Below are positions 52,706-61,055 of a DNA stretch of 64,000 bases, piece after piece (the first letter of the stretch is position 1; each line of letters starts with the position of its first letter). The notes beneath the pieces were generated by a model. The model did no database searches. It was not told where the DNA came from and worked only from the letters and a program-made list of their open reading frames with translations. Source of the stretch: Flexilinea flocculi (GTDB lineage: Bacteria; Chloroflexota; Anaerolineae; Anaerolineales; Anaerolineaceae); the NCBI RefSeq assembly GCF_001192795.1, contig NZ_DF968180.1:372001-436000 (forward strand). Reading direction: 5' to 3'. The position numbers were made by a program, and so were the translations under genes.

Positions 52706-55534
52706 ATGGATATAAATTTTACATTAAATGGGAAAAAGATTACCTGTGAAGCCGAGCCGTCTGACACACTGCTGGATGTTTTGCGCTATCAGGGCTGTTT
52801 CAGCGTAAAACGTTCATGTTATACCGGAGAATGCGGCAACTGCGCGATCCTGATGGACGGGAAATTGCTGCCTTCCTGTGTGCTTCCGGCACCGCAGGCT
52901 GAGGGTCATCAAATTCTGACAGTCGAAGGGCTCTCCGAAGGACAGGATCTTCATCCGATTCAAAAAGCTTTTGTTGAAACAGGTGCAGTGCAATGCGGTT
53001 TTTGTACACCCGGTATGATTCTCGCTACAAAAGCTTTGTTGGATCGCACAAAATATCCTTCATTGGATGATGCAAAGGATGCGTTAGGCGCGATTTTATG
53101 TCGTTGTACTGGTTATTACCAACCGCTCGAAGCGGTGATGCGGGCTGCTGCATATTTACGTGGTGAGGCGGTTCCTCCCTATACGCGGCCTGAAGAATCA
53201 GTGATCGTGAATCCAAAGGATGCCGACCGTTTCCATTGGGTTGGAAAATCTGTTGACAAGCTGGATGCGCCTAAAATGGCGAAAGGCAAACCGGTTTATG
53301 TGGATGATATCGAGTTGCCAGGTATGCTGCATGGCATGCTCATGACCAGCCCTTATGCACATGCACGAATTCGGGATATTGATACATCTGAAGCTGAAGC
53401 GCTTCCAGGTGTGCATTGTGTGCTGACCTATAAGAATGTTAAACGCCAAATTTACGCTTCCGGAGGTCAAACTTATCCCAATCCAAAGCCATGGGATCAG
53501 GTATGTTTAGATAATAAAGTGCGTTTTGTCGGCGATCGTGTGGCAGCCGTTGCTGCTGACAGTGTTGACCTCTGCATGAAGGCGATCGATTTAATAAAAG
53601 TTGACTGGGAAGTACTTCCGGCTGTTTTTGATATGGAAGAAACCATGAAAGATGGCGCTCCTATAATTCATGACGAACCGGATGCGTATGGTGTTGCCGA
53701 TGCTGCCCATAATAAAGCTTTCGTGATCGATGCCGCCTATGGCAATCTGCAAGATGATTTTGCATCGTCTGATCTGGTCGTCGAGCGTGTATATCACACA
53801 CAGCAGGTCCAACAAACACCTTTGGAACCGCATATCGTCATCACCTGGCTTGATGAGAACGATCGTCTGGTTGTGCGCACCAGCACACAGGTTCCGTTTC
53901 ATGTGCGCAGAATCATATCGCCATTAATCGATGTCCCTGTGAAAAATATTCGTGTCATTAAACCTCGGATTGGCGGTGGTTTTGGAGCAAAACAGGAAGT
54001 TTTACTGGAAGATTTATGTTCCTTGTTGACGATACGGACAGGCCGTCCCGTCCGGTTTTATTTCAGCCGGAAAGAAGAATTTCAATCCTCCCGTTCACGG
54101 CATTCGGACAGAATCCGGTTTAAAGTGGGTGTGATGAAATCTGGCCGCATTAAAGCAATTGAAATGGATATGATCGAGAACACCGGCGCTTATGGTGTGC
54201 ATGGTTTCACGGTGTGCAATGTGACGGGAACTCGAGGACTTTCTACCTATCGGGCGGACAGTATGCGGTTTCATGCGGATATCGTTTATACGAACTTGCC
54301 GGTTCCAGGCGCATTCCGCGGATATGGCGGACCCCAGGGTATCTATGCTGTAGAAAGTATCATGGATGAAGTTGCCGAAAAATTGAATATGGATCCGATT
54401 AAATTCCGCATGAAAAATGTCGTTCGACCTGGTGAATCCATCAAAATCATGGATAAACTTGCCGAGTTCGATCCGGTTCCGCAAAAAGTAAATAGTTTTG
54501 GATTGGAAGAGTGTATCGAGCAGGGCAAAAAGGCGATCAATTGGGATCGGAAACGACTCAAACGATTTCATATGGATCCTTTGCGTCCCAATATTCGAAG
54601 AGGCATAGGCATGGCGATCATGATGCACGGTTCTGGAATTGCCGGAATTGATATGGGCGCAGCTTCTATGAAAATCAATGACGATGGCTCCTTCAATTTA
54701 CAGATGGGAGCGACAGATTTGGGAACTGGTTCCGATACAATTCTGGCTCAGATTGCTGCGGAAGTCCTTCAAATTCCTGTTAATAAAATTATTGTCTATT
54801 CCTCCGATACCGATTTTACGCCATTTGATGTTGGAGCATATGCGTCCAGCACTACGTATATTTCAGGAATGGCAGTAAAAAAATGCGCTGAAAAAATTAA
54901 AGAGCAGGTGCTGGAACGCGCATCTGCAATGCTCAAACAGCCAATTGATGTTCTTGTTTTGAGGGACGAAAAAGTCTTTGCGCCGGATGGTTCTTCGGTC
55001 ACGATGGAAGACATCGCGCTGAATAGTTTGCATCGTACCAACCAGCAGCAAATCGCCGCAACAGCATCTCATTTTTCTCCGGAATGTCCGCCGGTATTTG
55101 CGGTGGAATTTGCCGAAGTCGAAGTGGATGTGGAAACAGGGCAGTTGAATGTTGAAAAACTGGTGATGGCTGTCAATCCTGGTACGGTGATAAATCCGGT
55201 AACCGCTATCGGACAACTGGAAGGCGGACAGGCAACCGCTTTGGGGTATGCGGTATGTGAGGAAATGTGTTATGACGGAAAAGGCGACATGCTGAATCCA
55301 AGATTCGGCGATTATCACATTTTGCAAGCTGATGAAATGCCGGAAATGGTTTCCATTATCATTCCGCAAGGTGAACCAACGGGACCATTTGGTGCCAAAG
55401 CATTGGCTGAGATTCCAACGGATGGTGTAGCTCCGGCAGTTGCGAATGCGGTTGCGGATGCGATCGGGGTCAGAATCTCTTCTTTACCGATTGTGCCGGA
55501 AAAAGTCTGGAAAGCGCTGCAAGAGAAAAAATAG
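52706..55534 (+). CDS. xanthine-dehydrogenase-family subunit: [2Fe-2S] domain fused to molybdopterin domain
   Basis: 942 residues. Residues 1-155 bind two [2Fe-2S] clusters: Cys38, 43, 46, 58 (plant-type) and Cys97, 100, 132, 134. From ~165 on is the molybdopterin part with RIGGGFGAKQEVLLED, GAFRGYGGPQ and the catalytic-Glu position Glu902 in AKALAEIP. Such enzymes hydroxylate purines, aldehydes or other heterocycles using water; substrate cannot be named. Small and large subunits are usually separate genes. AGGAGGCACG-type site upstream. A terminator-like hairpin follows. Confidence 0.88.
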   Translation: MDINFTLNGKKITCEAEPSDTLLDVLRYQGCFSVKRSCYTGECGNCAILMDGKLLPSCVLPAPQAEGHQILTVEGLSEGQDLHPIQKAFVETGAVQCGFCTPGMILATKALLDRTKYPSLDDAKDALGAILCRCTGYYQPLEAVMRAAAYLRGEAVPPYTRPEESVIVNPKDADRFHWVGKSVDKLDAPKMAKGKPVYVDDIELPGMLHGMLMTSPYAHARIRDIDTSEAEALPGVHCVLTYKNVKRQIYASGGQTYPNPKPWDQVCLDNKVRFVGDRVAAVAADSVDLCMKAIDLIKVDWEVLPAVFDMEETMKDGAPIIHDEPDAYGVADAAHNKAFVIDAAYGNLQDDFASSDLVVERVYHTQQVQQTPLEPHIVITWLDENDRLVVRTSTQVPFHVRRIISPLIDVPVKNIRVIKPRIGGGFGAKQEVLLEDLCSLLTIRTGRPVRFYFSRKEEFQSSRSRHSDRIRFKVGVMKSGRIKAIEMDMIENTGAYGVHGFTVCNVTGTRGLSTYRADSMRFHADIVYTNLPVPGAFRGYGGPQGIYAVESIMDEVAEKLNMDPIKFRMKNVVRPGESIKIMDKLAEFDPVPQKVNSFGLEECIEQGKKAINWDRKRLKRFHMDPLRPNIRRGIGMAIMMHGSGIAGIDMGAASMKINDDGSFNLQMGATDLGTGSDTILAQIAAEVLQIPVNKIIVYSSDTDFTPFDVGAYASSTTYISGMAVKKCAEKIKEQVLERASAMLKQPIDVLVLRDEKVFAPDGSSVTMEDIALNSLHRTNQQQIAATASHFSPECPPVFAVEFAEVEVDVETGQLNVEKLVMAVNPGTVINPVTAIGQLEGGQATALGYAVCEEMCYDGKGDMLNPRFGDYHILQADEMPEMVSIIIPQGEPTGPFGAKALAEIPTDGVAPAVANAVADAIGVRISSLPIVPEKVWKALQEKK

Positions 55535-55561
55535 ACAACGGCTACACAATGAACTTGATTG

Positions 55562-55593
55562 GAGGAGGGGGTTTTTTATGAAACCCCTTCCTC
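55562..55593 (+). terminator. hairpin after the molybdenum hydroxylase gene
   Basis: GAGGAGGGGGTTT and AAACCCCTTCCTC form a 13-bp stem with one mismatch, loop TTTATG. The following T-run is weak. Confidence 0.6.
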
Positions 55594-55651
55594 TGATTTA
55601 TTAATTCTTTAGATTTTTCCTGTAATTTCAAAAAATTAATTAAATAGTAAT

Positions 55652-55690
55652 GCTATTTTGCTTCTTTATAAAATTGTCAAATTCATCCAC
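55652..55690 (-). pseudogene. remnant resembling the 3' end of the PLD gene
   Basis: On the minus strand this reads like the last codons of the PLD gene 490 nt away (shared CAAATTCATCCA and CTATTTTGCTTCTT on the plus strand). About 38 nt are close, after which similarity ends. Confidence 0.45.
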
Positions 55691-55743
55691 CTGAGTCTCT
55701 CACTTTTTGAAAAAAAATCCAATTTTACGCTCAAATTTGGTAA

Positions 55744-55772
55744 TTTCAGGACACTAATTCGAGATACTCAGG
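55744..55772 (+). repeat. left flank copy of an imperfect direct repeat
   Basis: TTTCAGGACACTAATTCGAG here and TTCCAGGACACTAATTTGAG at 56110-56138 bracket the 119-nt tandem array, both followed by CAGG. Confidence 0.6.
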
Positions 55773-55791
55773 GGTACGCACATGACAAATT

Positions 55792-56106
55792 GTCATTGCG
55801 AGGAAGGCGCCAGCCTGACGAAGCAATCTTTTTTTGTTTGGTACCCTTTACATAATGGGGAAAGGAGATTGCCACGCCTCTACGAGGCTCGCAATGACAG
55901 GATACACACAGTCATTGCGAGGAAGGCGCCAGCCTGACGAAGCAATCTTTTTTTGTTTGGTACCCTTTACATAATGGGGAAAGGAGATTGCCACGCCTCT
56001 ACGAGGCTCGCAATGACAGGATACACACAGTCATTGCGAGGAAGGCGCCCCAGCCTGACGAAGCAATCTCTTTTCGTGTGGCAATCTTTACATAATTGGA
56101 GCAGAT
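55792..56106. repeat. tandem array of 119-nt units, GTCATTGCGAG palindrome type
   Basis: Units begin at 55792, 55911 and 56030; the first two look identical, the third is truncated and diverged. Each unit is a 107-nt imperfect palindrome (GTCATTGCGAG to CTCGCAATGAC, with inner CAATCT/AGATTG) plus a 12-nt spacer. A decayed single copy is at 57378. The gap 55535-56140 is filled by the hairpin, remnant and this array. Similar GTCATTGCGAG repeats are known to me from many unrelated bacteria. Confidence 0.9.
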
Positions 56107-56109
56107 AGA

Positions 56110-56138
56110 TTCCAGGACACTAATTTGAGAAAAACAGG
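56110..56138 (+). repeat. right flank copy of the imperfect direct repeat
   Basis: Pairs with 55744-55772; differs at a few positions. It runs up to the PLD stop codon region. Confidence 0.6.
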
Positions 56139-56140
56139 TT

Positions 56141-57172
56141 CTATTTTGCTTCTTCATATATCTTGTCAAATTCATCCAGAAATGCGTCAACGATTTCTTT
56201 GTTTTGAACAATCAGTATTTGTTCATCATTTTTCGTATCAGCTGAACGCGTGAAGTTATAAGAACCTGCGGATACGACGGATTCATCAAAAATGAAAACT
56301 TTTTCATGCATCAGACTGTCGTCTGATCCATCCATGAAAATCGGGACACCTGCCTTCTCCAAATATCTGGCTTCTCCCCCACTGTCTGAAAATGCTTTTT
56401 CTCCTTCAAAAATGACTTTAATATCCAATCCGTCGTCGTATCGGTCAATCAAGGCATTGCCGAGATCATTGGACGCGAAGGAGTATGCTAAAACATAGAT
56501 ACTCTTTTTCGATGCCTGGATCAGGGAAAGCAGCGAATTACTGATGTTGTCTTCAGGAGCAAACCGAATTAATATTTTTGTTCCATCTTCTAAAGTTATT
56601 GTCGGAGAGGATTTTGTCTTAGGACTGTTTGAGCCAAATTTTTTGCTGATGAACATTTCGTTGAATTCGTTCAGAAAGATAGAATTCATCTCGGAAGAAA
56701 CTATTCGAAACATGAAATTATTGTCATAAAAGAAGCTTCCTGGGGTCATATTGGCTGATCCGCTGATTGTCAGGTCATAATCAATCACAATGAATTTCGC
56801 GTGCATTAATCCATCAGAATTCGATTTCTGAATTTTTATTCCCGATCGAGCCAGGTCTTTCATGACATCGCTGTCGGAATTTTCAGCGTGAATCACAATG
56901 CGAACTTCGACACCGCGTTTGAATGCCTGAATCAGTGCCTGAGCTGTTTTCGTGTCTGTAAAGTTGTATGTTGCTACATATATCCGGCTTTCCGCATTTT
57001 CAATTTCTTCGAGAATCATACTTTGCAGTGTGTCGTCGCGATGTTGTTCGTAAGGGTTATTAAAAAAAACCTCAATCGAACTTTCTGTTCTGTCGGATAT
57101 CGCAATAACATGCAGCATATTGTTCCCAAAAAGACTGATCAACACGGCAGCAAATAAACCAATTTTTCGCAT
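56141..57172 (-). CDS. exported phospholipase-D-superfamily protein
   Basis: 343 residues. N-terminal hydrophobic signal (residues ~4-25). Two HxKxxxxD motifs, His124-Lys126-Asp131 in HAKFIVIDYDLTISGSANMT and His289-Lys291-Asp296 in HEKVFIFDESVVSAGSYNFT, form the PLD active site. Size fits cardiolipin-synthase-like or Nuc/vairin-like exported nucleases; substrate uncertain. GGAAGA about 9 nt upstream. Its 3' end adjoins the tandem array and is partly duplicated at 55652. Confidence 0.85.
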   Translation of the reverse strand: MRKIGLFAAVLISLFGNNMLHVIAISDRTESSIEVFFNNPYEQHRDDTLQSMILEEIENAESRIYVATYNFTDTKTAQALIQAFKRGVEVRIVIHAENSDSDVMKDLARSGIKIQKSNSDGLMHAKFIVIDYDLTISGSANMTPGSFFYDNNFMFRIVSSEMNSIFLNEFNEMFISKKFGSNSPKTKSSPTITLEDGTKILIRFAPEDNISNSLLSLIQASKKSIYVLAYSFASNDLGNALIDRYDDGLDIKVIFEGEKAFSDSGGEARYLEKAGVPIFMDGSDDSLMHEKVFIFDESVVSAGSYNFTRSADTKNDEQILIVQNKEIVDAFLDEFDKIYEEAK

Positions 57173-57248
57173 GGATGAAATCTTCCTTTTCCGTCATCAT
57201 TATTGGTATTGAATTGTATCCGAAACCATGATAAATCTCTATGAACCG

Positions 57249-57268
57249 CAGCACTTCGAAATATTGGA
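57249..57268 (+). repeat. left-end fragment of the 123-nt family
   Basis: CAGCACTTCGAAATATTGGA matches the left terminus; no right end found. Confidence 0.45.
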
Positions 57269-57377
57269 ATTAGGCGAACCGAATAAAAATTGTCCAAAAA
57301 AATTAAGACTTATACCTTAATAAGTGATGTTATCTATGAAATTATTCAATCACAAGTCAAATGGAAGAGATAAAACT

Positions 57378-57454
57378 GTCATAGTGGCGAAGCGATCTCC
57401 TGGCAAATGCGAGAATAGATTGCATCGAAGGACTGACGCTCTTCTCACAATGAC
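57378..57454. repeat. decayed GTCATTGCGAG-type palindrome
   Basis: GTCATAGTGGCGAAGCGATC on the left and CTCACAATGAC on the right, a shorter diverged relative of the tandem units at 55792. With the fragment above it accounts for what can be seen in the gap 57173-57482. Confidence 0.6.
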
Positions 57455-57482
57455 AGATTCATCCATGAGTTATTCATTTTTG

Positions 57483-59621
57483 TTAAGGATTGGCTTCATC
57501 CTCTGCCTGGGAATTACATCGATATAACTGATAAGCGCCACTTTCGGGCGTTTGGAAAAGCTTGCACTGCTCGTGATATATTCCGGATAAGGAATTATCT
57601 TTCTCCCCATTCAATTTCGTTCGGATGAGAAAATAGGGCTCACCTGAATGGATTATCTTCTTTCCTTCAGGTCCGAGAAAATCGCAGGAACATTGCATTT
57701 GATAACAGTCGCAGAGATGATAAAAATAAAAGTCTGCCGGCCAACGAATTATTACAGGTATGTTTTGTCCGTTGATCTTTTTTACGGAATTGAGAAACGA
57801 ATCCGAATTGAGTTTTTTTGAAAGGAAATACGGCTGGGCAAGTGAGTTAATTCTTGTAAGATCTGCATTAGGCATCGCCGAATGAATCTTGACGATGCTC
57901 AACCCAAATGAAATATTCAATCCGATGAAAAATAAAATTCCTGTAAGGATCATTCCAAGATGGTGCGATGAAAAGAAGTCGAATTTGATATTTGATCTCT
58001 TGATTTTTGCTTCCAATTTTTGCATTCGGATATGGATCCACTCGATTTGAAAAAACACTTGAATAATTTCTGAAAGCAGCAGCGCACTGGAAAAAGCGAG
58101 TGCCGGTATCAGCGGCAGAAAGTTTCGATTGAATGGAGAATATCTGAGAATTCCGCAGAGGATAAACGGAATAACGATGATAAATAATGAAAGAACAAGC
58201 GGATCATGAGCTTTCTGGCTGAACTTTCTGTACCAAAGCAGCAGGATCGAACCGATCATCAGAAAGATGAACAAGAAAACTCTGCCGGAGAAAAAACTGG
58301 ATAATAATTCAGAAAAATTGTGGATTACTGTCAGGCTGAAACCGCTTTGCGGTGAATAGGTACCCTCGGATAAATACGTATCCAGAAGTTGATCGTAAAC
58401 TGGAAAATAGAATGCAATTGCGAGGAAGACTCCAAATATTAAAGCAAAACACAAATTCATCTGAGGATGACGAATCAGCGCTCCGAATTTGTATCTTCGA
58501 GGAAGTTTCGCATGAAAAATTTTGCGGCAGCTCCACAGAGAATGTAAGAATGTGGCGATCGCCGTTGCTCCGACAAAAAGTCCATTAAACGGAATTGTAT
58601 AAATTATCAGTGCGGCTGCCAATGCCGCTGCAGGCAGCAGCCAATGACAATCCGGCTTTTCTTGATAGGCGATCATAATATAAATCAAAATACTGATGAA
58701 TAAAAAACTCGGACTGTATCCGCGTATCTGCGTAGTCCAGGCATAAAATGGAACGGTTGTCGTCAGAATCACACCGGCAAGAACTCCGGCAAAAGAGCTG
58801 ATCTTTCCAGCAGCCAACATGGTGAAGAGGATAGTAAAAAATGAAAAAGCAACAGGGATACTTCTTGCGATCCAAGGCTGCAATGCAATTTGGCAGAAAC
58901 TGGAAATTTGAATCATCCTGAAGTAAATCGAGAGTATTAAGTTTAGGAGAATATGATTATTCGGATAGTTGTAAATCGTGGCAGGGAAGAAAGGATTTTT
59001 ATCAAAACAATAATTCAACAATGTGAAAATCTCATCTGCCCATAGCGGCTGACGGATCATCAATCGAAACAATACGATTGAAAATGGAAGGATAGCCGCA
59101 ATTCCGACAACGAAAATTTTCTTTTTATTCCATATTTTTCTTAAAATTAATCGAGTGACCTTATAAAAAACAGGGAAATTGATCAGCAAATACAAACTTA
59201 TCAGGATGAATGAGATGGCAAATAAATAACGGGCGATTCGGCTTCCGATTATCACAGGGTATTCAATATGATATTTTTTTCCTAAGGGATCGCTGTTATC
59301 GGTTGAAGAGAAGCAGATTGTACCATCATCCCAAATGACAAAGCTGCCTGCACCTTCTTCACGCACAATCTGTGTCGTATCGGAAAAATTTCTGCGAATT
59401 TCAATATCATTCTCAAATAGCGTTATAGGAAGTTTTCCGATTGTAATATCGGAATCTCCAATATTAGCCAGATAAGCATATCCTTGATCATGTCGGATCG
59501 ATTCAAGATCTCGATTTTGATACAAGATATTGAATTTTCCGGTTCGGTTGAGGAAGAACAAATAGGAGAATACAATACAAACAACACTGATCCATTTCAT
59601 TAAAGTTTGAATTTTTTTCAT
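57483..59621 (-). CDS. polytopic membrane glycosyltransferase (PMT/GT39-like)
   Basis: 712 residues. After an N-terminal span and a ~110-residue external part come about eleven spans. PLWADEIFTLL (Asp196-Glu197) and IYNYPNNHILLNLILSIY match the first loop of PMT-type transferases. The C-terminal ~90 residues are external and cysteine-rich (CDCYQMQCSCDF). GAGAG upstream. The fifth protein of this kind in the window. Confidence 0.75.
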   Translation of the reverse strand: MKKIQTLMKWISVVCIVFSYLFFLNRTGKFNILYQNRDLESIRHDQGYAYLANIGDSDITIGKLPITLFENDIEIRRNFSDTTQIVREEGAGSFVIWDDGTICFSSTDNSDPLGKKYHIEYPVIIGSRIARYLFAISFILISLYLLINFPVFYKVTRLILRKIWNKKKIFVVGIAAILPFSIVLFRLMIRQPLWADEIFTLLNYCFDKNPFFPATIYNYPNNHILLNLILSIYFRMIQISSFCQIALQPWIARSIPVAFSFFTILFTMLAAGKISSFAGVLAGVILTTTVPFYAWTTQIRGYSPSFLFISILIYIMIAYQEKPDCHWLLPAAALAAALIIYTIPFNGLFVGATAIATFLHSLWSCRKIFHAKLPRRYKFGALIRHPQMNLCFALIFGVFLAIAFYFPVYDQLLDTYLSEGTYSPQSGFSLTVIHNFSELLSSFFSGRVFLFIFLMIGSILLLWYRKFSQKAHDPLVLSLFIIVIPFILCGILRYSPFNRNFLPLIPALAFSSALLLSEIIQVFFQIEWIHIRMQKLEAKIKRSNIKFDFFSSHHLGMILTGILFFIGLNISFGLSIVKIHSAMPNADLTRINSLAQPYFLSKKLNSDSFLNSVKKINGQNIPVIIRWPADFYFYHLCDCYQMQCSCDFLGPEGKKIIHSGEPYFLIRTKLNGEKDNSLSGIYHEQCKLFQTPESGAYQLYRCNSQAEDEANP

Positions 59622-59695
59622 CGTTTCTCTCTAATTTGGATTCGTCCCAAACGGTCAAGGTCGTTTTCCGAATTATATCATCAGGGATTTTTCAT

Positions 59696-59797
59696 CAGCG
59701 ATTTGAAATAGGATCGGGGTCATATATACGTGTTGTTTTTATGTGGAGCGCAAAACCATACGAACAGCAACGATACTTTTCAAATTTCAAATTACTG
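59696..59797. repeat. 123-nt family element, decayed (102 nt)
   Basis: CAGCGATTTGAAATAGGAT and CAAATTTCAAATTACTG ends. The hairpin is lopsided: GTTGTTTTTATGT faces GCGCAAAACCATACG with the left arm shortened. Confidence 0.65.
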
Positions 59798-59830
59798 CAA
59801 CAGAGAGCTTTTTATTTCTTTCTGGCAATG

Positions 59831-59836
59831 TATAAT
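59831..59836 (+). promoter_or_regulatory. -10 box upstream of the acyltransferase gene
   Basis: TGTATAAT 39 nt before the ATG; -35 unclear. Confidence 0.3.
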
Positions 59837-59875
59837 GGGTAAAAACGTGTTTCACATGAATAATTCGGGACAAAA

Positions 59876-60421
59876 ATGAAATCATTTTTTCGACGTTTAA
59901 TTGATAAAATCCGTGGTGAACAAGATCTGGCAGCTCTGGTTCGAAATGGATTGAAAATTGGGAAGAACTTGAATATTCAGAGACGCTGTCTGATCGATCA
60001 ATCTTTTTGCTGGCTTATTTCTATTGGTGATAATGTGAATATCGGTAACAATGTACATATCATAGCGCATGATGTTTCCACAAAAAGGAGCTTGGGTTTT
60101 TCAAAAATCGGTCTGGTAACAATTGGAAATGATACTTTTATCGGGCAAAATTCAACAATTCTTCCTAATGTAAAAATCGGAAAGAATTGTATTATTGGTG
60201 CAGGAAGTGTTGTCACAAAAGATATTCCGGATGATACAGTTTATGCCGAAAATCCAGCTCATTTGATCTGCAATGTTCATGCCTACCTGCAGAAAAACCT
60301 TGAACTGATGAAAAACCGACCGGTTTATGATTTGAACTGGACACATCAAAAGTCGATTTCAGACGATCAGAAGAAACAAATCATAGAAAGTCTGAAAGAT
60401 GGAATTGGATTTTTTGAATGA
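59876..60421 (+). CDS. hexapeptide-repeat acyltransferase
   Basis: 181 residues. Left-handed beta-helix repeats start near residue 44 (ISIGDNVNIGNNVHI, VTIGNDTFIGQNSTI, VKIGKNCIIGAGSVV) and end in the typical IPDDTVYAENPAHLI. LacA/WbbJ-like O-acetyltransferases acetylate sugars or envelope polymers. Fits the surrounding envelope genes. An N-terminal ~40 residues are basic. Donor is presumably acetyl-CoA. Confidence 0.82.
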   Translation: MKSFFRRLIDKIRGEQDLAALVRNGLKIGKNLNIQRRCLIDQSFCWLISIGDNVNIGNNVHIIAHDVSTKRSLGFSKIGLVTIGNDTFIGQNSTILPNVKIGKNCIIGAGSVVTKDIPDDTVYAENPAHLICNVHAYLQKNLELMKNRPVYDLNWTHQKSISDDQKKQIIESLKDGIGFFE

Positions 60422-60482
60422 TCAATTTCAGGCTTTGTTCCATTTTCTCCCCTTTTTCGATAGGTCATCCAAATTATTAATT

Positions 60483-60605
60483 TTGCAATTCGAAAAATGA
60501 ACATATTTATGGAATAGAGGGTGAAAATTTATCGTTGTGATGTTTTTGCGACTCACGCAAAAACATCACAACGATAAAGAATCCTTCCTGTATTTCGAAT
60601 CGCTG
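60483..60605 (+). repeat. 123-nt family element, full length, perfect hairpin
   Basis: Exactly 123 nt, forward; ends GCAATTCGAAAAATGAAC and CTGTATTTCGAATCGCTG. Perfect 23-bp stem at 60528-60550 and 60556-60578 (left arm begins TTTATCGTTGTGATG), five-base loop ACTCA. Confidence 0.92.
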
Positions 60606-60729
60606 AAATGATATTTTTTGTTTGGTAAAATTATGCATTGAATGTCGATTGGATTGAAAAAAAATCCAAATATATTCAGAGGAAACAACTCTGTTTTCCA
60701 AACCTGATTAAAGAGTATAAGGCGGTAAG

Positions 60730-61053
60730 ATGGAAAGTGAAACCATATCTGTTGAGATGTTTAATGAATTTGTGCAGGTTGCTGAATTGGAACTGACACC
60801 GGAAGAATCAAAATCAATTCGTGAAAAAATGAATGAACAATTACGAGTAATCCATGAATTGGAATCCATCCCTTTGGATGAACAGTTAACCCCTGTTATT
60901 CACGGCAATCCTTATCCACGGGATATTCAGGCACCATTAAGAGAGGATATCTGGAAACCGTTTGAAAATACACAAGGAATTATCGATCAAGCGCCTCGTT
61001 CTCAGGACGGGTATATTGTTTCTCCGGATGTTCCGCATCAGAAATTGGGGTAA
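60730..61053 (+). CDS. gatC: Asp-tRNA(Asn)/Glu-tRNA(Gln) amidotransferase subunit C
   Basis: 107 residues. FVQVAELELTPEESKSIREKMNEQL-type start (two stretches) and PREDI-like segment APLREDIWKPF are GatC features. It wraps the GatA-GatB interface. First of gatC-A-B; gatA follows 2 nt later. AAGGCGG upstream. Confidence 0.88.
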   Translation: MESETISVEMFNEFVQVAELELTPEESKSIREKMNEQLRVIHELESIPLDEQLTPVIHGNPYPRDIQAPLREDIWKPFENTQGIIDQAPRSQDGYIVSPDVPHQKLG

Positions 61054-61055
61054 GT

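Noticed and set aside
54095-54628. 177-codon minus-strand frame
   Set aside because: Antisense inside the molybdopterin domain; His/Ser-rich shadow with no motif.
55792-56106. 119-nt tandem units as a CRISPR or attachment site
   Set aside because: Units are nearly identical throughout with no variable spacers, and no integrase is near.
26951-60605. Dispersed repeats as a CRISPR array
   Set aside because: Copies are kilobases apart, in both orientations, and have no regular unique spacers or cas genes.
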